Source: Nannochloropsis salina CCMP1776 (taxonomy: Eukaryota > Sar > Eustigmatophyceae > Eustigmatales > Monodopsidaceae). Taken from it: 64,000 bases of DNA. The stretch's first letter is position 1. Each line of letters opens with the position of its first letter. The notes below the pieces were generated by a model, which was not told the DNA's origin, did not search any database, and saw only the letters and a program-made list of their open reading frames with translations. A program made the translations under genes and the position numbers. Shown one piece after another: positions 18,560-28,922 of the stretch. The stretch is taken from assembly GCA_004565275.1 (NCBI GenBank), contig SDOX01000005.1, positions 904,765 to 968,764 on the forward strand, written 5' to 3'.

Positions 18560-18762
18560 TCAAAGAATTACATCGTTCCGCTCTCGACGGGACGGCAAGA
18601 GGGAGCGCATGCTGTGAACAAGAGCAATGCTGCCCGTGACGTACACGAACAGGGCTAATGCGGCTGCTTGGCTGTGACAAGCGAGAAGTCAAAATGGTAA
18701 AACAATCAAAAATCGCGCACTACTTCAAACATTTGAATGTGTCTTCGGATGCGAGCACTCAT
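18560..18762 (-). CDS. Possible tiny single-pass membrane protein (two exons, tentative)
   Basis: The last exon (18671-18560) follows a good acceptor (CTTGTCACAG). It encodes a helix-like QAAALALFVYVTGSIALVHS, then a basic tail (RSLLPSRRERNDVIL) and a stop. An upstream ATG exon at 18762-18731 (MSARIRRHIQ) can be joined in phase across a 59-nt gap, giving 47 residues. The donor (GTTTGA) is weak, so exon 1 may be wrong. A basic N-terminus plus one membrane helix is typical of tiny inner-membrane respiratory or import subunits, but I cannot name a family. It would be divergent from the downstream reductase-like gene, with under 100 bp between starts. Confidence 0.3.
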
Positions 18763-18856
18763 ATAAATATTTGGATGCGCTCCCAGTTACCCTTTTCGTT
18801 ATAAATTACCCCAGGAGGTTCGCCGGGTGCGGGACTCTCTCCATGTCCCCCCTGAC

Positions 18857-21118
18857 ATGGCAAAGTGGAGGGTGTTTTTTCTTCTACTACTTGGCGTGAC
18901 TTCCACTCGCAGCTTCCGTTTCTTGCCGATCAGATCCCCATCATCTCCTGCGCTCCTTCCGTCTTGCTGGGCGATCGCATTATCGCGAACGACTTTAACG
19001 CCTCTTTACTCAGATGCTTTCTTCAATTTTGAAGGCCTTCAGAAGCGACTGAATTTGACGCATTTCGATGATTCTTCTCAGCATAGCCCTCCTCCACTGC
19101 GCCCCAATCCACAAGAAGATTTCGTTAATCGACCTGATTTAATTAAGGCGCGGGAAATTGCTGATAAACTCGCCCCGGAGTTCTCGTCGCACGACAAGTA
19201 TCCAACAGTTGTCCTCTATTTTCATGTAGCAGCACACCACCTGCAAAGCTGGCGAGAGGCTCTATTTAATTTCATTATAACACAGAAGCAGATAGAAAGA
19301 GACGAGGAGGTATTTTGGGAAGCGCTCCAGCACGTAGGGCTTCCACCCGAAGTCAAAGACATCAATTATTTAAGTAGGCAGGCAGGGCGTGTTCCCTCCC
19401 GTTCACGCCTGGCGTTATGCGGGACATTTGCGAACACGAAGGCAGAAGAGCGGGCAAAGCACGCGCTTTCTCAATGGCGATCTGATCTCAGTGCCCGTTT
19501 GATGGCTTATCGCTTACAAGGCGACGATGTAAGAGATGCTGTGGAGGTCATGCCCATGAGTCAAGCTGTTTACCGACGTATACGGCCTTCAGGACCCCCG
19601 ACGCAGCCATCGCAAATCTCTTCCTGTTCGATTTCACCAGAGTCGGCCTTTCTTCTTTCCTTTGTACAAGCAAGTTGGTCCTCTGAGCGCAAGATCCGTC
19701 GGCATTTGGATCGTCTAGATAAGTATCTGGACGAAGTCACAGGGTCTGCTTCTACGCGCGGAGGACCGGCTGAGCGCGCTGAATTGTACATTGATCCCTC
19801 CTACCCGAGTGCACATCGGATCTGGCATCAGTTCTCAGACAGTAACGCTATGGTGGCATGCTTAAGGAAAGACTACGCAAATTTCTTAGAGGGTGGCGCT
19901 AAATTTCGAGCACGCGTTAATCATGTTGAGCAGGTTTTTGCGCCGGTTGGATGCGCAATCTCCCAAAAAATGTTTCCACCTACCTTATCTAGAAGGCTCT
20001 CATCCTCCTGCTACATGCCCTTGGTGGGTTATGGAACGCGGGTCTACCGGGGGCGCGAGCGAGAAGGGACGTTGACGTTGCTCGACGCTGTCCGCACGGC
20101 CTTGCGCGCGGGATGCCGACTGCTCGACTGCAGCCCAGATTACGGTACTCAGCCTGAAGTCGGAGAAGCATTGTGTCAAACGTTCAAAGCGCATGAGACA
20201 CAACGCGAGCGGCTCTTCATAGTGAGCAGTCTGAGCATTGAAGTAGCGAACCATGGTGATGTGTCCGAGGTCAGTACGCATGTGAACGAGTCAATCCAGC
20301 AGCTACATTGCGACTATCTCGATCTACTTCTACTACCGTACATCATGGACGAACAAAGACATATTGCTGCGTGGAAAGCTATGGAAGTGTTGCTGAGTGA
20401 AGGTGTGGTGCGACACATAGGCGTCGGAGGCTTTCCCCTGTCTTCATTGAAAGCTCTATGCGAGGATCCCACTTTGACATGCCAACCCGCGGTTTGTCAG
20501 CTAGAGCATCACCCTTTTTATCGTCCCGATTCTTTGGTAGAGTTCTGCGGGGAGCGTCGCATCCAGTTACTGGCGAACACCCCACTTGGCCGACCAGCAC
20601 TCTCTCGGCCACCGGGCCAAAATCCTCTGAAGGAGCCTTTGATTGAAATGTCGTCTACAGCGCTTGAATGTAGCCCTGCACAAATTGCTCTGCGATGGGC
20701 AGTGCAACAAGGTGTGGCTGTTATCCCGAACTCTCTGTGTCGCACTCATATTCTAGAAAATGCTGATCTGCATTCTTTCACGTTAGCTCCTTTTCGAATA
20801 GAAGTGCTCCACGAAATGGCAGCAGTTCGTAATATGAGCTTTACTGACGGTTCTTCTGTCCGGAATGGAGAAGAGAGAGCGCCTTATACGTTAGAAGAAA
20901 TAAGAGCCCATGGGTTTGTCTATGATGATGGCGGTACCTTGATTGCACCGGGAAGCCCATATGAGTATTTGCAGCTCACAATCGATGTGTTCGAACGATT
21001 GGACTTAAGCGACGTTCCGGAACTGGCTTTAGCGCCCCGAGAGATAGACGGGGCATTCCCAGGTATGGATGTTGAGCCGATTGAGTGCGATGAAGAGATC
21101 ACGAACGAGCAACCATGA
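18857..21118 (+). CDS. Plastid-targeted aldo/keto reductase-like protein with degenerate tetrad and novel N-terminal region
   Basis: Start set at ATG 18857, since the longer frame begins with GTG; 753 residues. A signal peptide (WRVFFLLLLGVTSTRS) is followed by Phe, fitting a bipartite plastid presequence. Residues about 60-385 are an unrecognised, partly helical region. Residues about 388-650 follow the aldo/keto reductase TIM barrel: GYGTRVY, then RLLDCSPDYG with Asp424 and Tyr429 at catalytic spacing, VRHIGVGGF, PAVCQLEHHPFY, ALRWAVQQGVAVIPNS and ILENADLHSF. The tetrad Lys is replaced (LFIVSSLS instead of LFITSKL-type), and the His of the D-L-x-L-I-H-W strand is lost (LLLLPY). NADPH-site strands look kept (VIPNS), so cofactor binding is possible without normal reductase chemistry. 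A C-terminal acidic extension of about 100 residues follows. A regulatory or redox-sensing role is only a guess. Confidence 0.7.
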   Translation: MAKWRVFFLLLLGVTSTRSFRFLPIRSPSSPALLPSCWAIALSRTTLTPLYSDAFFNFEGLQKRLNLTHFDDSSQHSPPPLRPNPQEDFVNRPDLIKAREIADKLAPEFSSHDKYPTVVLYFHVAAHHLQSWREALFNFIITQKQIERDEEVFWEALQHVGLPPEVKDINYLSRQAGRVPSRSRLALCGTFANTKAEERAKHALSQWRSDLSARLMAYRLQGDDVRDAVEVMPMSQAVYRRIRPSGPPTQPSQISSCSISPESAFLLSFVQASWSSERKIRRHLDRLDKYLDEVTGSASTRGGPAERAELYIDPSYPSAHRIWHQFSDSNAMVACLRKDYANFLEGGAKFRARVNHVEQVFAPVGCAISQKMFPPTLSRRLSSSCYMPLVGYGTRVYRGREREGTLTLLDAVRTALRAGCRLLDCSPDYGTQPEVGEALCQTFKAHETQRERLFIVSSLSIEVANHGDVSEVSTHVNESIQQLHCDYLDLLLLPYIMDEQRHIAAWKAMEVLLSEGVVRHIGVGGFPLSSLKALCEDPTLTCQPAVCQLEHHPFYRPDSLVEFCGERRIQLLANTPLGRPALSRPPGQNPLKEPLIEMSSTALECSPAQIALRWAVQQGVAVIPNSLCRTHILENADLHSFTLAPFRIEVLHEMAAVRNMSFTDGSSVRNGEERAPYTLEEIRAHGFVYDDGGTLIAPGSPYEYLQLTIDVFERLDLSDVPELALAPREIDGAFPGMDVEPIECDEEITNEQP

Positions 21119-21888
21119 AAATAAAGAGTTTGTGAACGAACGATGTTACACGCAAATATTGTCATTTAGCTTAGGTGATTTTGTGACGTTACTTCTTCAT
21201 CGTGTACATTCCATCATGACCTTTCCCACTTCAACGTTTTCACACGCACATCACCCTTTCCGCTGTACATGGCTAAAGAGCAAGATTATATTCCCGCAGA
21301 AACATACTTGTACGTGGACTAGGACGCTGATGTTGACTTTACTCATGTGTTTTTGTCAGATCATATGAAATGATATAGCTGGAATTGATTATTTATTTCA
21401 TCATTTCCTTTATGTACCTTGATTGGAGCGTTGTACTTCGAAATATTTGAAACGCTCCTAGTTACAGCAATCCCAAGCGATTTTGCCTTAAGAGACGTAT
21501 CTGACCAGTCCAGCCTGCTGACGGTACGCTGACAAGACTCGTTCAAAAATCCAACTCTCGATGGATTATGTTATAACTTGTGCGTGTTTTATGGAATAGC
21601 GTATAATTTCGAAGGCGTTTTAAATTGCACACAAAATTCAGGCACGACAAGTCGCTACCAAGTGAGTTCGCTACCGAACAATGTCATGTAGCACTCCTCC
21701 TCTGTACCGTCACAATGTCAAATTCATCAATTCTATTCCAGGTCTCTCCTGACCAAGCCCTCTAATGTGGACCACCACAGCAACAAAAGGCGCTTCATCC
21801 CAAAAGGCGACAATGCTTGTACTGTGATTTTTAAAAAGGCATAAATTAAAGCGGCATCAATACGTTCTTTTCCCGAAATACTTCTATT
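21119..21888. other. Convergent intergenic region
   Basis: Lies between the 3' ends of the reductase-like gene (plus) and the Ser-rich gene (minus). Only short AT-rich open frames are visible; nothing supported. Confidence 0.5.
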
Positions 21889-22980
21889 CTAATTCTCGGC
21901 TCCAAAATGCAGCTCCTCCAACTCGAAGGGCCCCACATCTGCGTCTGCCGACGGCGGCTCTGAGGCATCTTCTTCCCCTTCCTCCATATTTTGAGACGCT
22001 TGAGATCCTGACGAAGAAGATGCAATCGAGCGAGCAGGCGATATAGTGCTAAAATCGTCCTCAACTTCCTTGAGACCGTCGAGGATTGACACTGAAGAAG
22101 CTGTTGTCGCTGCTGTAGACGGCGTCACACCATGGCACACAATAGGACCCTCCATTACCCCCTTCGCGAAAGCGTAACCTACATTCGCTTCTGCCATTGT
22201 ACCTTTCATTGTAGTATGTGCTACTTCAACGAGGGTCCGTCCCTGCATCGCGGGCAAGGGGACGGAGTGGCCTGTGTGCTGCACGGAAGGTGCGTAGAGG
22301 CGGTCCTCTTTTGCAACTGATCCTGCACCTGTTTTATTTGCCAGTATCGAAAGCACCATCGAAGATCTTGAAGTTGGGCTTTTCTCTGTTAATCCTTTTA
22401 GAAAAGAGGTGTGTGCCTGCGACCACTGAGTACTTTCAGCCTGCAAACCCGCGGCCCCCACTCCGACTGTGAGGGAACTTGAAGGCGATGCAAAGCGTTT
22501 GAAACCACCAGTCAGTGTTCCCATACGCTCTCGCATGGAAGAGGAAAGGGCTCGTCGATCGTTGTATCTGTCGCCGCCAATTGAGCGCGCGTCGCCGTCA
22601 TCCACGGAAGGCGGGGGCAAGGTCAAGTGCGGGAGGCTCTCTAGGAAGAGCGGATTAGGCTCCGACGAAGACATGCGAGGCGCGGAGGGGATAATGCATG
22701 AGTCTGAGAGCGTCCTGGTAATCGCGGGCCGTGTCACTTTCACTGGTGCAGGTGACACATGAGCTACGCTGACCGCACACGAAGGACTGCTTGTCTTGCG
22801 CTTGTCGCGACAGTATCCACCTTTCGATTCCCAAATACACCTTGCACTGATTGTCTGCGAAACTGTCTGAGACAAACGAAGGATTGTTAGGGGACAAGAT
22901 AGACGCTTGTCCGGTACTTGTTGCTGCGTGAAGGTATCCGCCTGCCCCTTACTCGGAGAAGGAGTTCGATCCACGCTCAT
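21889..22980 (-). CDS. Unrecognised Ser/Pro-rich protein
   Basis: 363 residues from ATG 22980, with no family recognised. Composition is rich in Ser, Thr, Pro and Ala, suggesting intrinsic disorder. There are several SP/TP sites (for example RTPSPSKG at the start and ISPARSIASSSSGSQ near the end) that could be phosphorylated by proline-directed kinases. The last 40 residues are acidic (MEEGEEDASEPPSADADVG) and end in FELEELHFGAEN, a short hydrophobic-acidic motif of the kind used for docking or activation. No membrane segment or signal peptide. Coding status rests on length and codon-like composition; it could be a regulatory protein. Confidence 0.5.
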   Translation of the reverse strand: MSVDRTPSPSKGQADTFTQQQVPDKRLSCPLTILRLSQTVSQTISARCIWESKGGYCRDKRKTSSPSCAVSVAHVSPAPVKVTRPAITRTLSDSCIIPSAPRMSSSEPNPLFLESLPHLTLPPPSVDDGDARSIGGDRYNDRRALSSSMRERMGTLTGGFKRFASPSSSLTVGVGAAGLQAESTQWSQAHTSFLKGLTEKSPTSRSSMVLSILANKTGAGSVAKEDRLYAPSVQHTGHSVPLPAMQGRTLVEVAHTTMKGTMAEANVGYAFAKGVMEGPIVCHGVTPSTAATTASSVSILDGLKEVEDDFSTISPARSIASSSSGSQASQNMEEGEEDASEPPSADADVGPFELEELHFGAEN

Positions 22981-25184
22981 GGTATGGCAGACAACGCTTG
23001 ATTTGGCTGCCAGAGATGCGTCGTTGTCTAAGGGTTACCTTCTTAATTACACACAATTCTGAATTATACTTCTATTTGTGTTGATGTTGATATTATCTTC
23101 CAACCTTCAAGTACAAGGCGGCAGCAGTGAAAATCTTGAGCCTTCGCGTCCAGGGAAGGACTGTGGTTGCTTTGAATTTCCTGCCCAAAGTTACGCTATC
23201 ACAGCGAATTAAACAAGAAGGATGTTGCTATACACGAACTCGCAACTACTGCAACTGCCTTTCAGGTGTAGCCCCGCTGTCACAATTGAATTCCGCCACT
23301 CCGCAAGTCGATGTCCTCGATAGTGACATTTTTGGAGCTGCTCCAGCTCGTGAACGCGATCATCAGGTCAAGGGCCATGTTTTTTAAAAAAAAATTTGAT
23401 GTGTATGACAGAAGTGCTGTACGTTATGTTGTGTTCAGAGGTGGCAGTCAGATCTGTGCGGAGACGCTAACGCGTTCATGAGAGAGAGGGCACCATGCTG
23501 TGAGTTCTTCAAGGCAGAGGGAAGAGGACGCGCGCCAGGAAGAAGAGGCGACATCGAGGCCCCGGAGCTGTCCTGACGAGGGAACTCCTCGCTTTGAGGC
23601 CCCTCACACATTGTAGTGTGTTTGGATATTCGAGTTGGTGTCTTGCGCACTGTCCAGCGAGGTCCGAAATATCGAAGAACGAGCCTGTCCTATCTTAGGT
23701 TTCGCTTCCTTCTCGCCAGCTGCTTGTGGGCTGTGCGGTCAACCGTCCGCTACTCTGTTCCCAGGAAACATGTGAGCTCCGCGTACTTCGTTTCTCCTCC
23801 CAGGGGCTTGCGACTGCAAAGCCCCACTTATGAAGATGTGCTCTGACTGTGTCTCTTGATTGAGTGTCTGCCTGGCTCTAAGCCAAGACCTCCTTGGAAA
23901 GGCCCGTATGGCTCGGCCGCAGGCACCGACTGCCCCCCTCAAGAGAATCCACACCCGGGTCAGGTTCGATGGTTGAGGCGCGCGGCCAAAGGTCATGCAG
24001 TGTGCTGAAAGCCACTGCATTGTATACATGTTGAATGTGATTTTTTTAAAAATCAATCGACGACCAGAAGTGAGGACATGTGGGTTGGAGAATGGACGAT
24101 TTTATGATCAATGCCCCCCCAATGCACCTCGCGTAGGACCGCAAGTATGACGTACGCATGTTCTCTACCTGCGTACTCCACTGATTGAAACACAACATTT
24201 GGCACCATAAGTTTTCTTGTAAACAACAATCGGCGTAGGGATACAAAAATCGTTGAATAACCCCATAATATGTGCAAAAATGCGTTTTTGGGTACGAGAG
24301 GACACTCTGCCTGGGGCACAAGGTTGCGCCACCCTAAATGATGCTTGTGGACGTTGCCGAAGCGGACCCTTCTCCTCTGTTACATGTGTTTCTAGTGCAT
24401 GCCCTCAGTCAAGCACTTCTTTACTTTGGTCACATGGTTTATTGTCGATGCTGAGGATTACCTTTGGCCAATTCTTTCCGTAAAGTCGAAAAGGTTGTGG
24501 CTCACGGGAGCGGGCAATCGGGTCCACGTACTCACACATTTACTTTTCCTATTTTTTGGTGCAGGCGCACAATCCAACCACAAGGCTATGTTCAGTATAT
24601 AGAAATAATAAAAAGATACTTCACACAAAGTGGCCTATCATTCACGTGGAAAAGCCAGAGCCAGCCCCCTAGGCAAGTAAAAACACTGAAAGCTGGATAC
24701 GCGCCAGGCGAATATGAGATGCTTTGTCGCAATAAAATGATAACAAACCATGGCCATTTTGACAATTCCCCTTTTATACTTTTCAAAATGTAAAGAGATC
24801 ACTCAGAGTGTCTGGACTGCCCGCCTTGTGCGCAAACTTGCTCCCGAATATGTCCTGATTTTCCGATTCGAATTCGCCTCCTGGCGCATGCGCTCACAGA
24901 CCATACCTACTAGTATCGTCATCATGGACGCCAACGACCATTTTAAATGTTTCACATAGTTTACCTGTGCGTTTTCTTTACCTTCCGATCTTTCGGACGA
25001 GAGTCACTCCCATCGAGGAGAACTTGTACCGGATGTGGCCACAGAGGCATTCCATAGTGAGCGATACCTCGTTTTTTCCACTTTAATAGCATGTGCATCT
25101 TCTACGCATACACTGTGACTTACAAAACTCACTCATATTTTCTCCCGCTTATTAGGAGGTGAGACAGGAGGAGAGGGCAGCAGC
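22981..25184. other. Long intergenic region with a possible small plus-strand gene
   Basis: A plus frame ending at 23387 encodes a protein-like C-terminus (PQVDVLDSDIFGAAPARERD) preceded by acceptor-like sites near 23112 and 23269; it may be the last exon of a small gene whose start I cannot place. About 23430-24010 is more GC-rich than its surroundings, has no convincing frame and includes short inverted words (CCAAGACCTCCTTGG). From 24100 to 25184 the sequence is AT-rich with nothing recognised, apart from the promoter of the PPR gene at its right end. Confidence 0.35.
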
Positions 25185-28100
25185 ATGAAGAATCAAAATA
25201 CGCAATTGATGCAATCCGGAGATCAAAGCAATCCGATGGACATGCGACATGGTTCCCTGACGGGATCGCCCGATGTAAAAATATTCTTTCCTGCTTTATC
25301 GTCAGCCGTCAATGATGGGAATGAGCCTCAACATGAGCAGTATAACACGTTTTCTCGCCATTTCCTCCGTCCTGATAAGATAAACCAGTGGCAAGAGCTC
25401 AACACTTGTCCCACTGCCGGGTCCGGCTCTACTTCTCCGGAAGCATCCTCTTCGACGAGTCCTCAAAGACAGGGCACTAAGGCGGACGTCAACCCAGACG
25501 TTGCGCTTTATTCTTCATCCTCGTCTTCGTCCTCGTTCGCGTCGTCCCCGTCGACGAGTGCTACGAGTCCCGCGTCTAGAGCTCAGGCTCCTGTGGCCCT
25601 TCCTGCATCGTCCTCCGTATTTTTGGGCTCTTTTCCTTTCCATACACAGCATTCAGCGACAGCAAGAAGGGGCGATGATCCAATCAATGCGGGCGTGGTG
25701 CAGTGTCCGCTGCCGGCGACAACTGCCGCACGTCCCGCAACTGGGACGAATACGAACGGTGTTGCGGAGGTGGATCTTCCTGGGCAAGATTTGCTTCCCC
25801 CCCGGACATTTTGGGAATCACGCAGTCCAACTTGGATGAGCCGAGAAACAGCACCCGCCTCATCTTTCGTGAAGCAGGCCGGAGCGCCGAACTCCTCGTG
25901 TTCCATGCCCTCCTCTTCTTCATGCGCCTCCTCCTCTTCTTCCTCTTCATCGTCTTCCTCCACGTCGCCAACCCTTGAGGGCCTATTAACTCTGAAGCAG
26001 ACAAGTGCATCGGGACAGGAAAGGAGAGAACACGTGGCAACTGACACCTCTATCTTTTCGTCGTCTCTCTCATCCAATGCGCCGCCATGCCACGTGGCCC
26101 AAGCCTTTGAAGTTACCTCTGAGCCTGGGTACAAAACCAACTTATCTCATTTTCAAGAGACGCCGTCAAACTACCGTTGGGCCTTTAACAGCCACGGGGA
26201 CTCGGGACTCCATCACTCCGCCTGGCAGACAGGAACCTTGGAGGCGCAAGGTGCCGGTACAATCTGTTTTCCTGGGAGTAATGCGCACGTGCTTGCCCTC
26301 GAGAAAAATCCTACAGATAGACACGGGCCTCGAGGAAGTAGAACCACTACTGATGCGACATTTCCCTTTGACGTGGTCACTTTGGAGACCAAAAATGGAA
26401 TTGCGGTAGGAAATTGTGCCTCCCGTGAAACTCAACCTAGCACCGCTTCTCGAGAAATGAACCGTCAGCATTCGCAAAAGCAGCGTCATCGGCAGCGCCA
26501 GCCCCGACAAAATTGCCACCAGCACGCCTCGACGCAAGAGCATGTCGATTATCTGCCAATTCGCGAGAATATGAAAGGGAAGAGATTCGGGCATGCGTCT
26601 ATGACAATACCGGACGGTAACCGACAAGTTCGTAAGCCTTTCCAGGAGGATTCTCTAGTCTCGGCCTCGGAATCACAAGAAATTGATCCCAATTCGTGGA
26701 GCTCAGTCAAGCAGGCCCAAACCTTATCACCATATGAATCGCTTCCCCTGCAGTATCCCTTACGGGAGAATGACTTGCTCACGGACCCTTTACTGTCTCC
26801 TGTCTTCCGATTTCTGCCGAATGAGGTATTAGATGGCACGCCCACCACACAAGCACAACAGCGTCTGAAAAAGCAGGAGGATGAACAAGAGTCTGAGAGT
26901 TTCATCCAGTATTCACGAACGATGTCTTCGAAACCTGTGCCTTCCGTCAGCACACAGGATTTGTGCCGGAGTACAAATAGCTGCGCCTCTGCATTCAAAT
27001 CATTTGCAAACGCTGGAGATGAGGAAGGGGCGGAGGAAGCACTCTGCAAGCTAAAAACTCAGAATGGTAGACCAGGCGTATATTTATACAACGCTTTGTT
27101 GAACACTTATGCTTCCAATGGCAATTCTGAAGGCGCAGAAGCGGTACTAAATCGCATGAAAGATGACGAAGCAGAATTCGGATTTGGGCCAGAAAAGGCA
27201 GTGGAGCCAAATGTAGTGACGTATTCTTCTCTCATGACCGCCTATGCGATTAAAGGCCATAGCGAGGGTGCTGAACATGTTCTCGCGCGCATGCAGGTAG
27301 CCGGTGTGCAGCCCAATCTTGTCACTTACAACAGCCTTGCGACGGCATACGCTAAAGGCGGGAATTGGCAAGGTGCAACCCAGGTGCTCAAGCGCATGCA
27401 GCAGAGCCAGCAACTTGAGCCAACTGTTACGACTTATAATGCTGTCCTCAATGCACATGCGAACAAGGGTCACTGGAAAGGCGCGGAAGAAGTTGTTCAA
27501 CATATGAACGAGAGCAATGTGCAGCCGAATACTACAACTTTCAACACGTTAATAGATGCCTATGCGAACAAAGGCAATTGGGAGGGTGCCGAGGATGTAC
27601 TGCGACGCATGAACAAGCTGAACGAAGTTGAACCCAACGTCATATCCTTCTCGTCTGTGATAAACGCATACGCCCACCGGGGAAACTGGCATGGTGCTGA
27701 GAATGTGCTACGCCGGATGCAGTATCAAGGCTTGCAACCAAATTTGATCACCTACAACAGTCTGGTCACCGCTTACGCCAAGGAGGGCCACTGGCAAGGT
27801 GCTGAGGATGTACTGCGACGGATGCATGCAAACCCGCATGTAGAACCCAATACGACAACTTACAATTTGGTCATCAACAGCTATGCAAATAAAGGTCATT
27901 GGAAAGGAGCGGAAGACGTCCTTAGGCGCATGCTTACGGTAGGACATTCTCGTGGATCAGGAGGCAGCAGCAGTGCCATTGCGCCAACTGTCATGACGTA
28001 CAATTCGCTGATCAATGCGCACGCCAAAGATGGAAACTGGCAAGGCGCAGAGGACGTCCTTCGACGCCTTTTGGAGAGAGGAGTAGAGCCAAACGTCACA

Positions 28101-28922
28101 ACCTTTAATTCGGTGATTAAGGCGTACACAAAGGAGGGTCACATCGAAGGTGTGGAGAATGTCCTGACTCGCATGACGGATGACTTCGGGTTAAAAGCAA
28201 ATGTGACGACCTGGTCATCAATCATTAATGCGTACGCGACACGTGGTGACTTTGTCGGGGCTGAGGACGTACTCCGACGGATGCAGGAGCACGGAGTGGA
28301 GCCGAACATTACGACCTTTTCCTCCGTCATAAATGCCTACGCCAATAAAGGCCATTGGGTTGGTGCTGAGAGTGTTTTGAGCCGGCTGGAGGTAAAGGGT
28401 CTAGAGCCAGATGTAATCACTCACAACAGCATGCTGAAGGTATATGTCAACGCCCGTGACGTGGACGGATGCGGAAGAGGGCTGGATTTAGTGCGTCGTT
28501 TGCTCGAAGGCCGTCGACATAAACCTACCCATGTGACCTTCAAGACCTTGTTTACGCTACTTCTTAAGCATCCTGACCCACGCAAGCTACAGACAGCTAT
28601 GAAACTGCTTGATGACCACGTACCCGCACGTTCCCGTACTTCACTTGTATATGCTCCGTTAATTGAATTGTGTGGAGCCACCGGCCGCGCAGACGCAGCG
28701 GTACGCTATTTTGAAGAGGCGCGTCGCGGGGGCCACTTGGACAAGTATGTGGTGCGTGCGGCGAGGGCTGCTGGAATGATCGTCGGAGGCCCTTGTGGGA
28801 TTGGTGATAATGGATTTAGGGGCCGAGGACGGCATTATGCCCGCCAAAGTCATTCTCAGCAAAACGCGGCATCGACATTTGCGAGTGTAGCATCGCTGAG
28901 CAGCAGCTTGGAGACGTTGTAG
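25185..28922 (+). CDS. P-class PPR protein with about 13 tandem repeats and a long disordered N-terminus
   Basis: 1,245 residues from ATG 25185. The first 620 residues are Ser/Gln/Pro-rich with poly-Ser runs. From about residue 623 to 1090 come some 13 pentatricopeptide repeats of about 35 residues, unusually uniform: each has a (V/L)xTYN(S/T)LxxAYAxxGxWxGAEDVLRRM helix pair and a PN-type turn. Repeat starts include 27080, 27203, 27308, 27416, 27521, 27629, 27737, 27845, 27989, 28094, 28202, 28307 and 28412, approximately. PPR proteins bind single-stranded organelle RNA, one base per repeat, and control its processing, stability, splicing or translation. The N-terminus does not look like a plastid or mitochondrial presequence, so either an upstream exon is missing or the location is unusual. 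A helical region after the repeats ends in a Ser-rich tail. Confidence 0.9.
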   Translation: MKNQNTQLMQSGDQSNPMDMRHGSLTGSPDVKIFFPALSSAVNDGNEPQHEQYNTFSRHFLRPDKINQWQELNTCPTAGSGSTSPEASSSTSPQRQGTKADVNPDVALYSSSSSSSSFASSPSTSATSPASRAQAPVALPASSSVFLGSFPFHTQHSATARRGDDPINAGVVQCPLPATTAARPATGTNTNGVAEVDLPGQDLLPPRTFWESRSPTWMSRETAPASSFVKQAGAPNSSCSMPSSSSCASSSSSSSSSSSTSPTLEGLLTLKQTSASGQERREHVATDTSIFSSSLSSNAPPCHVAQAFEVTSEPGYKTNLSHFQETPSNYRWAFNSHGDSGLHHSAWQTGTLEAQGAGTICFPGSNAHVLALEKNPTDRHGPRGSRTTTDATFPFDVVTLETKNGIAVGNCASRETQPSTASREMNRQHSQKQRHRQRQPRQNCHQHASTQEHVDYLPIRENMKGKRFGHASMTIPDGNRQVRKPFQEDSLVSASESQEIDPNSWSSVKQAQTLSPYESLPLQYPLRENDLLTDPLLSPVFRFLPNEVLDGTPTTQAQQRLKKQEDEQESESFIQYSRTMSSKPVPSVSTQDLCRSTNSCASAFKSFANAGDEEGAEEALCKLKTQNGRPGVYLYNALLNTYASNGNSEGAEAVLNRMKDDEAEFGFGPEKAVEPNVVTYSSLMTAYAIKGHSEGAEHVLARMQVAGVQPNLVTYNSLATAYAKGGNWQGATQVLKRMQQSQQLEPTVTTYNAVLNAHANKGHWKGAEEVVQHMNESNVQPNTTTFNTLIDAYANKGNWEGAEDVLRRMNKLNEVEPNVISFSSVINAYAHRGNWHGAENVLRRMQYQGLQPNLITYNSLVTAYAKEGHWQGAEDVLRRMHANPHVEPNTTTYNLVINSYANKGHWKGAEDVLRRMLTVGHSRGSGGSSSAIAPTVMTYNSLINAHAKDGNWQGAEDVLRRLLERGVEPNVTTFNSVIKAYTKEGHIEGVENVLTRMTDDFGLKANVTTWSSIINAYATRGDFVGAEDVLRRMQEHGVEPNITTFSSVINAYANKGHWVGAESVLSRLEVKGLEPDVITHNSMLKVYVNARDVDGCGRGLDLVRRLLEGRRHKPTHVTFKTLFTLLLKHPDPRKLQTAMKLLDDHVPARSRTSLVYAPLIELCGATGRADAAVRYFEEARRGGHLDKYVVRAARAAGMIVGGPCGIGDNGFRGRGRHYARQSHSQQNAASTFASVASLSSSLETL

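Noticed and set aside
23565-23600. Hammerhead-ribozyme-like CCTGACGAGGGAACTCCTCG.
   Set aside because: The GAAA core after stem II is missing, so the ribozyme fold is not supported.
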